Positions 28,030-38,628 of a DNA stretch of 64,000 nt are shown here, in pieces. Source of the DNA: an uncultured Bacteroidales bacterium (GTDB taxonomy: Bacteria; Bacteroidota; Bacteroidia; Bacteroidales; UBA932); NCBI GenBank assembly GCA_946185745.1, contig CAMHKQ010000005.1, forward strand, positions 30,162 through 94,161, written 5' to 3'. Made by a program: the position numbers and the translations under genes. The stretch's first letter is position 1, and the number at the start of each line of letters is the position of its first letter. A model generated the notes under the pieces. That model was not told the DNA's origin, did no database searches, and was given only the letters and a program-made list of their open reading frames with translations.

Positions 28030-28060
28030 TAACATATTTATTCAAACAATAACATATTTA
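28021..28060 (+). repeat. 20-bp tandem duplication at the end of phoA
   Basis: Two adjacent 20-bp units (28021-28040 and 28041-28060) differ at one base. The first contains the last two phoA codons and its stop; the second repeats them after the stop and runs into the rubrerythrin leader. Confidence 0.85.
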
Positions 28061-28073
28061 ATGGCATAAAATC

Positions 28074-28612
28074 ATGAAAGACCTTAAAGGAACAAAGACC
28101 GAGAAAAACCTGCAGGAAGCTTTTGCAGGCGAGTCCCAGGCACGCAACAAGTACACCTATTTCGCATCCAAGGCCAAGAAGGAAGGCTACGAGCAGATAG
28201 CCGCCATCTTCCTCGAGACCGCAGAGAACGAAAAAGAGCACGCAAAGCTCTGGTTCAAGTATCTTTGCGGAGGCGAAATTCCCGACACCCCGGCCAACCT
28301 CAAGGCTGCCGCCGACGGCGAGAACTTCGAGTGGACCGACATGTACGACCGCATGGCCAAGGAGGCCGAAGAAGAAGGCTTCAAGGAAATCGCCGCCAAG
28401 TTCCGCATGGTGGGCGCCATCGAGAAGCACCACGAGGAGCGCTACCGCAAGCTCGCCGAGAACATCAAGGACGGCGTAGTCTTCTCACGCGACGGCGACC
28501 GCATCTGGATATGCCGCAACTGCGGACACATCGTAATCGGCCCCAAGGCCCCCGAGCTGTGCCCGTGCTGCAACCATCCTAAGAGCTACTTCGAGCTGCG
28601 CGCAGAGAACTA

Positions 28613-28616
<4 letters not shown>
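28074..28616 (+). CDS. rbr: Rubrerythrin
   Basis: Non-haem di-iron peroxidase protecting anaerobes from hydrogen peroxide. The 180-residue protein has a four-helix ferritin-like domain with iron ligands in [24 protein letters not shown] and [12 protein letters not shown], then a C-terminal rubredoxin-like domain with two CxxC knuckles (CRNCGH and CPCCNHP). It has no signal peptide. Its stop codon overlaps that of the convergent GH51 gene. No clear TAnnTTTG box is seen upstream. Confidence 0.95.
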
Positions 28617-30154
<1,538 letters not shown>

Positions 30155-30155
30155 A

Positions 30156-30845
30156 TCAGTATATCTGTTTCAGTCGTTCGTTTTTCGAAAGGTCGTTGGG
30201 GTTGGTTCCGGGCTCGTCCTGGGGGACGCTTCTGCCCAGACGGGAGTACAGTTCCACCCAGTACGGGTCGATGGCGCCGTCGGGGCCCTTGAAGTTCATT
30301 GGAATGCGCGGGAAGATGTGGCCGCCGTCGGCGTCCAGGAAAACCTCCCACACCAGTTCGCTGCAGTACAGGCTGTCAGGGCCATCCGCATAGTAAAAGT
30401 CATAGGGGCGGCCGAGGAAGCGGTGCGCACGCACTATTGCGCTGTCTTTCAATGCTTTGGAGAGATGCTTTATTCTATATACGGCAATTGCAGGCCTGCC
30501 TTCCGCATCGTGGGAGGAGCTGTCGGCGAATTCTCGGAACGGGGTTCGCGTCACCCCCTTCCGCGGCGTGGCCTCCAGCACGAAAAGGCTGTCGCCGCTG
30601 CGCTCGATGATTCCGACATGCGTGTAGTTGCCTTTCGTGCTTTCTTCTATGGCACGGGACATCTCGCCGTCCCCTCCCGCCTGGAAAATCAGGTCGCCCG
30701 AACGGAACGACGGGTGCCTGTCCATGCTGAGTATCACCCAGACGGACGCAAGCGCAACGAACAGCACGAAAGATACAACGTTCCACGGGGACTTGCGTTC
30801 CCTCTCGCTGTTCTCGTATATCCTCTGGCGTGTTTTGCGGTTCAT
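30156..30845 (-). CDS. YiiX/YebB-like permuted NlpC/P60 cysteine hydrolase
   Basis: 229 residues with a single N-terminal transmembrane helix (about 22-40) and a periplasmic domain of the permuted papain-like fold. The catalytic His is in GNYTHVGII (preceded by SGDLIF), and the catalytic Cys in [11 protein letters not shown]. These proteins are thought to be amidases acting on peptidoglycan or acyl substrates; the actual substrate is not known. It probably shares a transcript with the downstream GH51 gene. Confidence 0.83.
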   Translation of the reverse strand: MNRKTRQRIYENSERERKSPWNVVSFVLFVALASVWVILSMDRHPSFRSGDLIFQAGGDGEMSRAIEESTKGNYTHVGIIERSGDSLFVLEATPRKGVTRTPFREFADSSSHDAEGRPAIAVYRIKHLSKALKDSAIVRAHRFLGRPYDFYYADGPDSLYCSELVWEVFLDADGGHIFPRIPMNFKGPDGAIDPYWVELYSRLGRSVPQDEPGTNPNDLSKNERLKQIY

Positions 30846-30851
30846 GACTCA

Positions 30852-30859
30852 CAAAAATA
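30852..30859 (-). promoter_or_regulatory. -7 promoter box (TATTTTTG) for the YiiX-like/GH51 pair
   Basis: TAnnTTTG match 6 nt before the start codon, so a very short leader is expected. Confidence 0.45.
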
Positions 30860-30949
30860 CGAAGTAATTTGCAATAAACTGCATGGCGTACCCAATGGCT
30901 TTATTATTACGCCTTTCTTGGCACTATTTTCAACAAGAAAAAAAAGAAG

Positions 30950-30980
30950 TTCGTTATTTAAAAGGAAATTCTTATATTTG
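30950..30980 (+). promoter_or_regulatory. Promoter of the tRNA-Pro gene
   Basis: TTCG at 30950-30953 (near-match to -33 TTTG), a 19-nt spacer, then TATATTTG at 30973-30980, followed by the tRNA 11 nt on. This is the expected Bacteroidetes sigma-ABfr layout. Confidence 0.6.
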
Positions 30981-30990
30981 CAGCCCAATC

Positions 30991-31064
30991 CGGGAAGTGG
31001 CGCAGTTGGTTAGCGCATGCGTCTGGGGGGCGCAGGGTCGCTGGTTCGAGTCCAGTCTTCCCGA
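30991..31064 (+). tRNA. tRNA-Pro (anticodon GGG)
   Basis: All four arms pair by hand: acceptor CGGGAAG/CTTCCCG, D-stem GCGC/GCGC, anticodon stem TGCGT/GCGCA with loop CTGGGGG giving anticodon GGG at 31025-31027, and T-arm with TTCGAGT loop. The discriminator is A. CCA is not encoded, as is common in this phylum. It reads codon CCC (and CCU by wobble). Confidence 0.96.
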
Positions 31065-31065
31065 C

Positions 31066-31104
31066 ACAAAGAATCCGACAGATTTTCTGCCGGATTCTTT
31101 TGTT
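31066..31104 (+). terminator. Intrinsic terminator after tRNA-Pro
   Basis: AAAGAATCCG (31068-31077) pairs perfectly with CGGATTCTTT (31091-31100) over a 13-nt loop, followed by a T-rich tail. It may also stop minus-strand transcripts leaving thrA. Confidence 0.85.
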
Positions 31105-31145
31105 ATACTTTTTGCCCGTCTGGAAAACTCCGCCGCAACGGAAAA

Positions 31146-33344
31146 CTACCGGAGAATGTCGTTCAGGACACTGCCGGCGGCCATTTCGGCGCCTTCGCCG
31201 GTACCCTGTATCACGAGCGGATAGGGGTGATAGGCGCTACGGATGATGATGGCGTTCTCGGTGCCCAGGATGCGGAAGGCCGGATGGTTGCGCGGCACGT
31301 TGCGCACGGCGATGGACGCCCTGTAGCCGAGAGGCTTGCCGGGGTCTTTCTCCAGGATTGCGAGATAACGCTGCCGGCACTGCGACTTGGCGGCGGCCTT
31401 TTCGGCGGCATCGAACTGCGGCTCCAGCTCCTGCAGCCTGCGGTAGAACTCTTCCAGCGGAATATCGGCACCCAGCAGCCCGGAGGGCACGGCGGGCGTT
31501 ATCTCCACATCTGCCTCCTCCAGCGGAACACCGGCCTCGCGTGCCAGGATGAGCAGCTTGCGCAGGGCGTCCTTGCCGGAAAGGTCGATACGCGGATCCT
31601 TCTCGGTGAGGCCCTTTTCCTGAGCCCCGCGCACCGTCTCGGCAAAACTTCCAGGATAGCGCGCATAGGAGCTGAGTATCTGGTTCAGGGTGCAGCTCAC
31701 CACAGCCTCGATGCCGAGGATTTCCTCGCCGGCATTGGTGCTGCGAGAGATACCGTCGAGCAGCGGCAGGGCGCTTCCCACGGTGGTCTCGTAACGCACG
31801 AAACAGCCGTTCTCTGCCGCTGCGGCCATGATTGCCGCGTATTCCACGAAAGGTATCGCCAGCGAACGGCGGTTGGAAGTGACAATGTTGATGCCTTCAT
31901 GCAGCAGCCCCTCGAACTCCCGGTACAGCGTCTCGCTGTCGGTAAGGTCCACGAACACGCTGCGGCGCGGCGCGACCGCCTTCACGGCGGGCACAAATGC
32001 ACCCGGATCACCCGCCACCCCGCCTTCAAGCCGTTTCCCGGCTTCGGCAGGGTCGATTCCGGCATTGTCCACTATGAACCGGCGGCTATCGGCGATACCC
32101 GCAATCCGCAGCGTCTTCCCGCTCCGCACGGCTATCACCGGCGCATTCTGGGAAAGCATCTTCACGAACGCTTTGCCTACCGCCCCAAAGCCTGCAATAT
32201 ACAGATTAACAATGCTTTGCGGCACGGTCTCGAAGAACTCGCGATGAAGCGCGGCAAGCGCCTGGCGCTCTACCGGAAGCGTCACCGACACATACACATT
32301 GGTGCCGTCGGAAGAACTTGTAAGCGGCTTGATCCCCGCCTTTTTAAGGCAGTCCTCAACCCTGCGGCAAGCCGCCTCCCCGTCCTGCGCATCTTCCGAA
32401 ACCACGCAGATGAGGGCTTCACCGCTCACGGGATCCCCTGTGCTGCAGACGCCGGCCCAGCCCCTGCCGCCGACGGCTGAAATGACCGTACCGGGGTTCT
32501 CCGGCTCGAAAGTGTTCCTGATTTCAATGGCGATTCCGGCATCCATGGCGGGCTGCACGGTGGGCGCGTAGAGCACCTTGGCCCCGTGCGTGGCCATGTC
32601 CAGCGCCGCGCGGTAGCTCATTGCCGGAACGGTGCGGGCGGCGGAGACGTCCTTCGGATTCGCCGTCATGATGCCTGGGACATCCGTCCAGATCTGGAGA
32701 CTGTCGGCCCCGAGGGCGGCCGCGAAAATGGCGGCGCTGAGGTCGGAACCGCCGCGGCCGAGAGTAGTGTGCTCGCCTTCGTAGGTGCTGGCGATGAAGC
32801 CGGGCGCAACGAAGACTTCCACCGTTGGCTCCAGCGCTATCTGGGTGGATATATTATTGTATGTCAAGTCTTTATGATCTTTGATCACGAGGATGCGGGA
32901 GTCCAGCCACTTGGTCATGACACCGTCGCAGGCCAGCTTGCGCGCGATGATTCGGGTAGAGAAAATCTCCCCGAAGGTCACCATTTCCCCGACGGGGGCC
33001 GACGCCATTTCGGCGAAGAGCGCATGGCATTCATTCTCGGCCTCGGCCCTTTCGGCGCCGGTGAAGAGGCGCCTGATAATTTCGAGATGCCTTCCTTTCA
33101 GATCCCGGACACCCTCCGCGAACTGCACTGCGAGCTTTTCGCCCTCGGCGCCGTCGGGAATTTCCAGATGCTGCCTTTCGGCGAGCCGGGCCAAAGCCAG
33201 CAGAGAGTCGGTGCAACCCTTTATGGCAGAGCAGACCAGCACTACTTTTCCCTTTTTCGCCGCCTCCCCAACGATGTCGAGGACACGCGATATGTTGGTG
33301 GCGTTCGCAACCGAAGAACCGCCGAATTTGAGAACTTGAATCAT
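31146..33344 (-). CDS. thrA: Fused aspartokinase / homoserine dehydrogenase
   Basis: Bifunctional enzyme for the first and third steps of threonine/methionine synthesis. I start at MIQVLKFGGSS, the conserved kinase start. The kinase domain runs to about residue 300 (KFGGSSVA, GRGGSDLSA), and the homoserine dehydrogenase from about 375 to the end (VNLYIAGFGAVGKAF, then SNRRSLAIPF, and VGSALPLLDGISRS). The 732 residues are about 80 fewer than the usual 810-820. The region between the domains has room for only one ACT-like unit. A TATATTTG box lies 5 nt from the start codon. Confidence 0.93.
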   Translation of the reverse strand: MIQVLKFGGSSVANATNISRVLDIVGEAAKKGKVVLVCSAIKGCTDSLLALARLAERQHLEIPDGAEGEKLAVQFAEGVRDLKGRHLEIIRRLFTGAERAEAENECHALFAEMASAPVGEMVTFGEIFSTRIIARKLACDGVMTKWLDSRILVIKDHKDLTYNNISTQIALEPTVEVFVAPGFIASTYEGEHTTLGRGGSDLSAAIFAAALGADSLQIWTDVPGIMTANPKDVSAARTVPAMSYRAALDMATHGAKVLYAPTVQPAMDAGIAIEIRNTFEPENPGTVISAVGGRGWAGVCSTGDPVSGEALICVVSEDAQDGEAACRRVEDCLKKAGIKPLTSSSDGTNVYVSVTLPVERQALAALHREFFETVPQSIVNLYIAGFGAVGKAFVKMLSQNAPVIAVRSGKTLRIAGIADSRRFIVDNAGIDPAEAGKRLEGGVAGDPGAFVPAVKAVAPRRSVFVDLTDSETLYREFEGLLHEGINIVTSNRRSLAIPFVEYAAIMAAAAENGCFVRYETTVGSALPLLDGISRSTNAGEEILGIEAVVSCTLNQILSSYARYPGSFAETVRGAQEKGLTEKDPRIDLSGKDALRKLLILAREAGVPLEEADVEITPAVPSGLLGADIPLEEFYRRLQELEPQFDAAEKAAAKSQCRQRYLAILEKDPGKPLGYRASIAVRNVPRNHPAFRILGTENAIIIRSAYHPYPLVIQGTGEGAEMAAGSVLNDILR

Positions 33345-33349
33345 GATTA

Positions 33350-33357
33350 CAAATATA
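33350..33357 (-). promoter_or_regulatory. -7 promoter box (TATATTTG) for thrA
   Basis: TAnnTTTG match ending 5 nt before the ATG, implying a leaderless or nearly leaderless mRNA if used. Confidence 0.5.
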
Positions 33358-33372
33358 ATCATATTAATTTTC

Positions 33373-33380
33373 TATTTTTG
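33373..33380 (+). promoter_or_regulatory. -7 promoter box (TATTTTTG) for the asd operon
   Basis: TAnnTTTG match 21 nt before the asd ATG, back to back with the thrA box. Confidence 0.5.
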
Positions 33381-33401
33381 TAAAGCATAAGAATCTAAAC
33401 C

Positions 33402-34403
33402 ATGAAAGTCGCAGTCGTTGGGGCCACGGGCCTCGTCGGAACAAAAATGTTGCAGGTGCTCGAGGAAAGGAATTTCCCCGTTACCGAACTGTTGCCGGTA
33501 GCTTCGGCGAAGTCGGTCGGCCGCAAGGTATCCTTCCGGGGAAAGGAGTGGACAGTTATGTCGGCGGACGATGCAATAGCCCGCAAACCGGCGCTGGCGC
33601 TGTTCTCCGCCGGAGGTGCCACCTCCGCCGAGCTCGCCCCCAGGTTCGCAGCCGCGGGCTGCCGCGTGGTGGACAACTCCTCCTTCTGGCGCATGGACCC
33701 GGACAAAAAGCTCGTCGTTCCTGAAATAAACGGAGACGTCCTCACCGCGGAAGATTACATCATAGCCAACCCCAACTGCTCCACCATCCAGATGGTACTA
33801 CCCCTGCATCCTATTCATAAAGAGCTGGGAATCAAAAGGATAGTGGTTTCCACCTACCAGAGCGTGACCGGCACCGGCTACAAGGCCATAGCCCAGATGA
33901 ACGCCGAACGCGAGGGTCGCACGCCCGATCCCATGATCTACCCCTACCCCATTGACCAGAACATCCTCCCGCACATAGACTCCTTCCTCGAGAACGGCTA
34001 CACCAAGGAAGAGATGAAGATGGTGAACGAGACCAAAAAGATACTCCGCGACCAGAGTATAGAGGTGTCCGCCACCACCGTGCGCGTGCCGGTGCAGGGA
34101 GGCCACTCCGAAAGCATCAACGTGGAAACGCACAAACCGTTCGAGGTGCAGCAGATCCGCGACCTCATGGCGGGTGAACCCGGAGTCGTGGTGCAGGACG
34201 ACCCGGCGAACAACGTCTACCCCATGCCCCTCTACGCCTGGGGCAAGGACGAGGTGTTCGTGGGCCGCATCCGCCGCGATTTCACCATCCCCAACGGCTT
34301 CAATTTCTGGTGCGTGAGCGACAACATCCGCAAGGGCGCCGCCACCAACGCGGTCCAGATAGCCCTCCTTCTCATCCAAAAAGGATTCCTGCCAAATGAT
34401 TGA
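33402..34403 (+). CDS. asd: Aspartate-semialdehyde dehydrogenase
   Basis: Makes aspartate semialdehyde from aspartyl phosphate, the branch point to lysine/DAP and threonine. The 333-residue protein has the NADP-binding VVGATGLVGTKML, active-site Cys in ANPNCSTIQMV, the STYQSVTGTGYKA segment and the catalytic His in VPVQGGHSES. Diverging from thrA, it is the first of six consecutively overlapping genes. Its end overlaps the M20 gene by 8 nt. Confidence 0.95.
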   Translation: MKVAVVGATGLVGTKMLQVLEERNFPVTELLPVASAKSVGRKVSFRGKEWTVMSADDAIARKPALALFSAGGATSAELAPRFAAAGCRVVDNSSFWRMDPDKKLVVPEINGDVLTAEDYIIANPNCSTIQMVLPLHPIHKELGIKRIVVSTYQSVTGTGYKAIAQMNAEREGRTPDPMIYPYPIDQNILPHIDSFLENGYTKEEMKMVNETKKILRDQSIEVSATTVRVPVQGGHSESINVETHKPFEVQQIRDLMAGEPGVVVQDDPANNVYPMPLYAWGKDEVFVGRIRRDFTIPNGFNFWCVSDNIRKGAATNAVQIALLLIQKGFLPND

Positions 34404-35412
34404 TACCCAGCTTTTTAAAGATATCCTCGGGTTCGACTCCACCAGCGGGTCGGAACTGCTGGTGTCGCAATTCCTGGAAAAACGGATAGCGTCCTGCGCA
34501 CCCGTGGCTCCCGATGTACAGAGCTGGGACCTCGCGAACGGCTCCCGCAACCTGCTCTTCTCGTGGGGAAGGCCGGCGGTGGTCTTCTGCACCCACATGG
34601 ACACCGTCCCCCCCTACATTGCGCCCAGAATAGACGGCGACCGCATCTGGGGGCGCGGCAGCTGCGACGCCAAAGGGCAGATAATGGCCATGTTCACGGC
34701 CTGCTGCAAACTGCTGAAGGAAGGGCTGGACGGCTTCGGCCTGCTGCTCGTGAGCGGCGAGGAAACCGGCTCCTGGGGCGCCAAGGCCTTCGCCAAAGTC
34801 CCTTTCCAGGCCCCGTATCTCATTGTGGGTGAGCCCACTGAAAACAAGATGGTGAGCGCCTCCAAGGGCACCAAGAGTTTCAAGGTGACCTTCAGCGGAC
34901 AGGCGTTCCACAGCGGGTATCCGCAGTTCGGCTACAGCGCCGTGGAGGCCTTCTCCGACTTCGTGAACGCACTCAGGGCGGTCAGTTTCGACGACGACCC
35001 GGTTCTGGGCGAGACCACCTGGAACATAGGTGAGCTCGTGAGCAATAATCCCCAGAACATACTCAGCCCGGCCCTGTCATGCAGAGTGTATTTCCGCACC
35101 ACCTTCGCCACCGACGGGGTGGCGGCGGAACTGCTTCCCGACTGGGCTGCGAACGGCATCGAAAAATGGCAGAAGGCCATGTCGGTGGAGCCGGTGGGCG
35201 GCGATTCGCCGGCGCATTATCTCACCCTTCCGGGCTTCGAATGCGCCCCCGTCTCCTTCGGCAGCGACGCGCCGCACCTGGGCAACTTCGAGCACAAGAT
35301 AATCTGCGGCCCCGGCAGCATCCGCTACGCCCACCGTGACGACGAGCATATAGACATCCCCGAGCTGGAAAAGGCCGTCAGGTTGTACACCTCCATGTTC
35401 AAAGCGCTATGA
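34396..35412 (+). CDS. M20 family metallopeptidase/deacylase, candidate DapE
   Basis: 338-residue di-zinc hydrolase. Metal-binding residues are visible in VFCTHMDTVPP, GRGSCDAKGQIM, the catalytic VSGEETGSWG, the GEPTE segment and a late His in YAHRDDEHIDI. A dimerisation lid sits between (about 160-265, with AFHSGYP). The family covers acetylornithine deacetylase, succinyl-DAP desuccinylase (DapE) and others. Position after asd, and DapD elsewhere in the window, make DapE the most attractive reading, but the sequence does not decide it. It overlaps the HAD gene by ATGA. Confidence 0.8.
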   Translation: MIDTQLFKDILGFDSTSGSELLVSQFLEKRIASCAPVAPDVQSWDLANGSRNLLFSWGRPAVVFCTHMDTVPPYIAPRIDGDRIWGRGSCDAKGQIMAMFTACCKLLKEGLDGFGLLLVSGEETGSWGAKAFAKVPFQAPYLIVGEPTENKMVSASKGTKSFKVTFSGQAFHSGYPQFGYSAVEAFSDFVNALRAVSFDDDPVLGETTWNIGELVSNNPQNILSPALSCRVYFRTTFATDGVAAELLPDWAANGIEKWQKAMSVEPVGGDSPAHYLTLPGFECAPVSFGSDAPHLGNFEHKIICGPGSIRYAHRDDEHIDIPELEKAVRLYTSMFKAL

Positions 35413-36056
35413 AGGCAGTATTCTTCGATTTCGACGGCGTGCTGTTCGACACCTCCGAAGGTATCTTCGAGAGCTTCCGCAAAGTCCTGACGGACAATAA
35501 CATACCCGTGCCGGGAGACGAGGTCCTGCACACCTTCATCGGGCCTCCCGTCTACGACACCCTCCGCAGCTATTTCCATCTGGAAGGCGACACGTTCAAA
35601 AAGGCCTTCGCGGAGTACCGCGAATACTACGACAAGCACTCATACATCCACTGCTCCCCCTGCGAAGGCATACGCGAACTGCTGGAGCATCTGAAAGACA
35701 AGGGGATACTGGCATGTGTAGTATCTTTCAAGGCCAGGTTCATGGTGGAAAGGATACTCGGGGAACACGGGCTGCTGGAGCTCTTCACCGGCGGCCTGGG
35801 CGGCACGGATACCGGCGGCACCACCCCCGACAAGAGCGACATCGCCCGCGAGAGGCTCCGCACCCTCGGCCTGCAGCCCGACGAAGTGCTGTTCGTCGGA
35901 GACCGCAAATTCGACATACAGGCCGCGCACACCTGCGGAATCAAGTGCGCCGCGGTCACCTGGGGCTTCGGCAGCCTTGAAGAATTCCGCGAACACGGCG
36001 CCGACTTCATTGTAAATACGACAAAAGAAATAGAAGCATTATGCGAAAAACTTTGA
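35409..36056 (+). CDS. HAD superfamily phosphatase, phosphoglycolate phosphatase-like
   Basis: 215-residue hydrolase with all four HAD motifs: FFDFDGVLFDTSEG (nucleophile Asp), VVSFKARF (Ser), the Lys in TTPDKSDI, and FVGDRKFDIQAAH (metal Asp). A helical cap lies between motifs I and II (about 15-80), so it is a small-molecule phosphatase. The substrate is unknown. It overlaps the M20 gene by 4 nt and the GH3 gene by 16 nt. Confidence 0.85.
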   Translation: MKAVFFDFDGVLFDTSEGIFESFRKVLTDNNIPVPGDEVLHTFIGPPVYDTLRSYFHLEGDTFKKAFAEYREYYDKHSYIHCSPCEGIRELLEHLKDKGILACVVSFKARFMVERILGEHGLLELFTGGLGGTDTGGTTPDKSDIARERLRTLGLQPDEVLFVGDRKFDIQAAHTCGIKCAAVTWGFGSLEEFREHGADFIVNTTKEIEALCEKL

Positions 36057-38257
36057 TTATCATGCCCTTGCTGCTCCTGGGCATTTCCGCAGCGGCACAG
36101 CCTAAGCTTGGCAAAGCCGACATCGACAAGGTGATTGCCGCCATGTCGGTGGAAGAGAAAATCAACCTGGTGGTGGGCTCCGGAGGCAACAAGAGCGCTG
36201 CCGCCTCCGCCACGGTGGGCGATTTCGGCGCTCTGGTTCCGGGCGCAGCCGGGCAGACCAACGCCATCCCGAGGCTGGGCATCCCCGCCACCACGCTGGC
36301 GGACGGCCCCGCAGGCCTCAGGATAGATCCCACCAGGACCGGCACCAAACGCACCTTCTACTGCACGCATTTCCCCGTGGAAATGCTTATGAGCGCCACC
36401 TGGAACACCGCCCTCATGGAGCAAGTGGGAGCCGCAATAGGCTATGAGACACTTCATTACGGTGCCGACGTACTGCTCGCACCCGCTACCAACATAACGC
36501 GCAACCCGCTCTGCGGACGTAACTTCGAGTATCTGAGCGAAGACCCGCTGCTGGCTGGGAAGATGTGCGCTGCGGAAATCCGCGGCCTGCAGAGCAACGG
36601 CATCGGGGTGTCGGTAAAGCACTTCGCCCTCAACAACCAGGAAACCAACCGCACCGGCAACGATGCGCGCGTGAGCGAAAGGGCAATGGAAGAAATCTAC
36701 CTGAAGCCCTTCGAGATTGCCATAAAGGAAGGAAAGCCCTGGACGGTAATGTCTTCCTACAACCGCATCAACGGCACCATGGCCTCGGAAAGCAAGTGGC
36801 TTCTCGAAGACAGGCTCCGCCGCGACTGGGGCTTCGACGGGCTGGTGATGAGCGACTGGTACGGGGGAACCGACCCCGTGGCCATGCTCAAGGCCGGTAA
36901 CGACCTGCTGATGCCGGGCAACAAAAAACAGGTGAAAGCCCTCAACAAGGCCCTCGAAAACGGCACCCTGACTATAAAAGACCTCGACCACAACGTCAGG
37001 CGCATCCTGGAATACATCCTCAGGACTCCCGCCTTCAACGGCTACAAAGCCGACAACGAACCCGACCTCGAGGCGCACGCGGCCGTTACGCGAGCCGCCG
37101 CCACCGAAGGCATGGTGCTGCTCAAGAACACCATGACGCTTCCGCTGAACGGCTGCAAGGCCGCCGTCTTCGGCCGCACCTCCTACAGCTTCATAGCAGG
37201 CGGCACCGGTTCGGGAGACGTGCATCACGCATATGTGGTAGACCTCATCCAGGGCCTGCAGAACGCCGGGTTCACCATCGACGCCGATCTGGAAAAGGCC
37301 TACCGCACCTACATCAAGAAGAAGGACAAGGGCTCACCGAAGGGCCTCAAGGCCTTCTTCCCCATCGAGCTCATCCCCGAGATGCCGCTGGACGACGTCG
37401 ACCTGCTTGCGCTTGCCGACGCCAACGACGTGGCCGTCATCACAATCGGCAAGACCTCCGGCGAGTTCGAAGACCGCTCGATCACAAGCAATTACAACCT
37501 CACCGACGACGAAATCTCCATGATTACGAAGGTGTGCGGAGCATTCCATTCGGCAGGCAAGAAGGTGATAGTGATACTCAACGTCTGCGGCGTGGTGGAC
37601 ACCATTTCCTGGATTGAAAGCCCCGACGCAGTGCTCTGCGCCTGGCTTCCCGGACAGGAAGGCGGCAACAGCGTGGCGGACATCCTCACCGGAAAGGCGA
37701 ACCCCTCCGGACGCCTGCCCATGACCTGGCCCCGCAGGTACAAGGACGTGCCTTCTGCCGAGGACTTCCCCGATCCCGACAAGATATCGCGCTTCAAATC
37801 GATGAAGAGCATGTCCAGTTTCGTCGGCATCAATTCCAAACCCGGCAGGACCAAGAACTTCGACTACACCGAATATACCGACGACATTTTCGTGGGCTAC
37901 CGCTACTACACCACCAATGACGTCAAGGTCAGCTTCCCGTTCGGATACGGCCTGAGCTACACCACTTTCGAGTATTCCGACCCGATGCTGAGGGGCGGCT
38001 CCGTCTTCGTTACGGTACGCAACACCGGCGCTGCGGCCGGAAAGGAGGTCGTGCAGGTTTATGCCACTCCCGAAAAGGCCGGCAGGCCTGCCAGGGAACT
38101 GATCGGCTTCGCCAAGACTAATCTGCTGCAACAGGGTGAAAGTCAGACGATTGAGATTCCCCTTTACGAGTACAAATCCGGAATGTCGCTGATTATCGCC
38201 CGCAACGCAGCCGACCCGGAACCCATAAAAGTAAACGATTATTCCCTTTTCAGATGA
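36041..38257 (+). CDS. Secreted glycoside hydrolase family 3 (beta-glucosidase-like)
   Basis: 738 residues with an N-terminal signal peptide ending ISAAAQ. It has a GH3 barrel (about 25-330) with ADGPAGLRI, VKHFALNNQETNR and the nucleophile Asp in GLVMSDWYGG, then the (alpha/beta)6 sandwich, and a C-terminal fibronectin-III-like domain including FGYGLSYTTFEYS. Substrate could be a beta-glucoside or beta-xyloside. A secreted enzyme is an unexpected member of a biosynthetic operon; its start lies inside the HAD gene. Confidence 0.9.
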   Translation: MRKTLIIMPLLLLGISAAAQPKLGKADIDKVIAAMSVEEKINLVVGSGGNKSAAASATVGDFGALVPGAAGQTNAIPRLGIPATTLADGPAGLRIDPTRTGTKRTFYCTHFPVEMLMSATWNTALMEQVGAAIGYETLHYGADVLLAPATNITRNPLCGRNFEYLSEDPLLAGKMCAAEIRGLQSNGIGVSVKHFALNNQETNRTGNDARVSERAMEEIYLKPFEIAIKEGKPWTVMSSYNRINGTMASESKWLLEDRLRRDWGFDGLVMSDWYGGTDPVAMLKAGNDLLMPGNKKQVKALNKALENGTLTIKDLDHNVRRILEYILRTPAFNGYKADNEPDLEAHAAVTRAAATEGMVLLKNTMTLPLNGCKAAVFGRTSYSFIAGGTGSGDVHHAYVVDLIQGLQNAGFTIDADLEKAYRTYIKKKDKGSPKGLKAFFPIELIPEMPLDDVDLLALADANDVAVITIGKTSGEFEDRSITSNYNLTDDEISMITKVCGAFHSAGKKVIVILNVCGVVDTISWIESPDAVLCAWLPGQEGGNSVADILTGKANPSGRLPMTWPRRYKDVPSAEDFPDPDKISRFKSMKSMSSFVGINSKPGRTKNFDYTEYTDDIFVGYRYYTTNDVKVSFPFGYGLSYTTFEYSDPMLRGGSVFVTVRNTGAAAGKEVVQVYATPEKAGRPARELIGFAKTNLLQQGESQTIEIPLYEYKSGMSLIIARNAADPEPIKVNDYSLFR

Positions 38258-38628
38258 AATCAATAAGCACAGACAAAGCCCCCGCGGCCATCGGACCTTA
38301 CAGCCAGGCCGTCAGGACGGGCAATCTCGTTTTCGTTTCGGGCCAGCTGCCCATCGACCCGGCCACCGGCGCCTTCGCCGAGGGCGGAATCAAGGAACTC
38401 ACCCGCCGAAGCATCCTCAACGCCAAGGCCATCCTCGAGCAAGCCGGAACCGACCTTGCCCATGTGGTGAAGACCACCGTGTTCCTCGTGGACATGGGCG
38501 ATTTCGCCGCGATGAACGAAGTTTATTCGCAGTTCTTCACCGAGCCGTTCCCAGCGCGTTCCGCCGTGGCGGTGAAGACGCTTCCCAAAGGAGCACTCGT
38601 TGAAATGGAGTGCATCGCCGAGATTTGA
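38254..38628 (+). CDS. ridA: RidA family reactive intermediate deaminase
   Basis: 124-residue trimeric YjgF/RidA protein that hydrolyses 2-aminoacrylate and related enamines formed by PLP-dependent threonine/serine dehydratases. Hallmarks are the N-terminal APAAIGPYSQAV, the middle VSGQLPIDP, the conserved Arg in FPARSAVAV, and the terminal GALVEMECIA. Being co-transcribed with asd and opposite thrA fits a guard role in threonine metabolism. ATGA overlap with the GH3 gene. Confidence 0.94.
   Translation: MKSISTDKAPAAIGPYSQAVRTGNLVFVSGQLPIDPATGAFAEGGIKELTRRSILNAKAILEQAGTDLAHVVKTTVFLVDMGDFAAMNEVYSQFFTEPFPARSAVAVKTLPKGALVEMECIAEI

Noticed and set aside
33345..33401. Threonine attenuator or lysine riboswitch before thrA or asd
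   Set aside because: The divergent gap is only 57 bp and both leaders are very short; no leader peptide or riboswitch fold fits.
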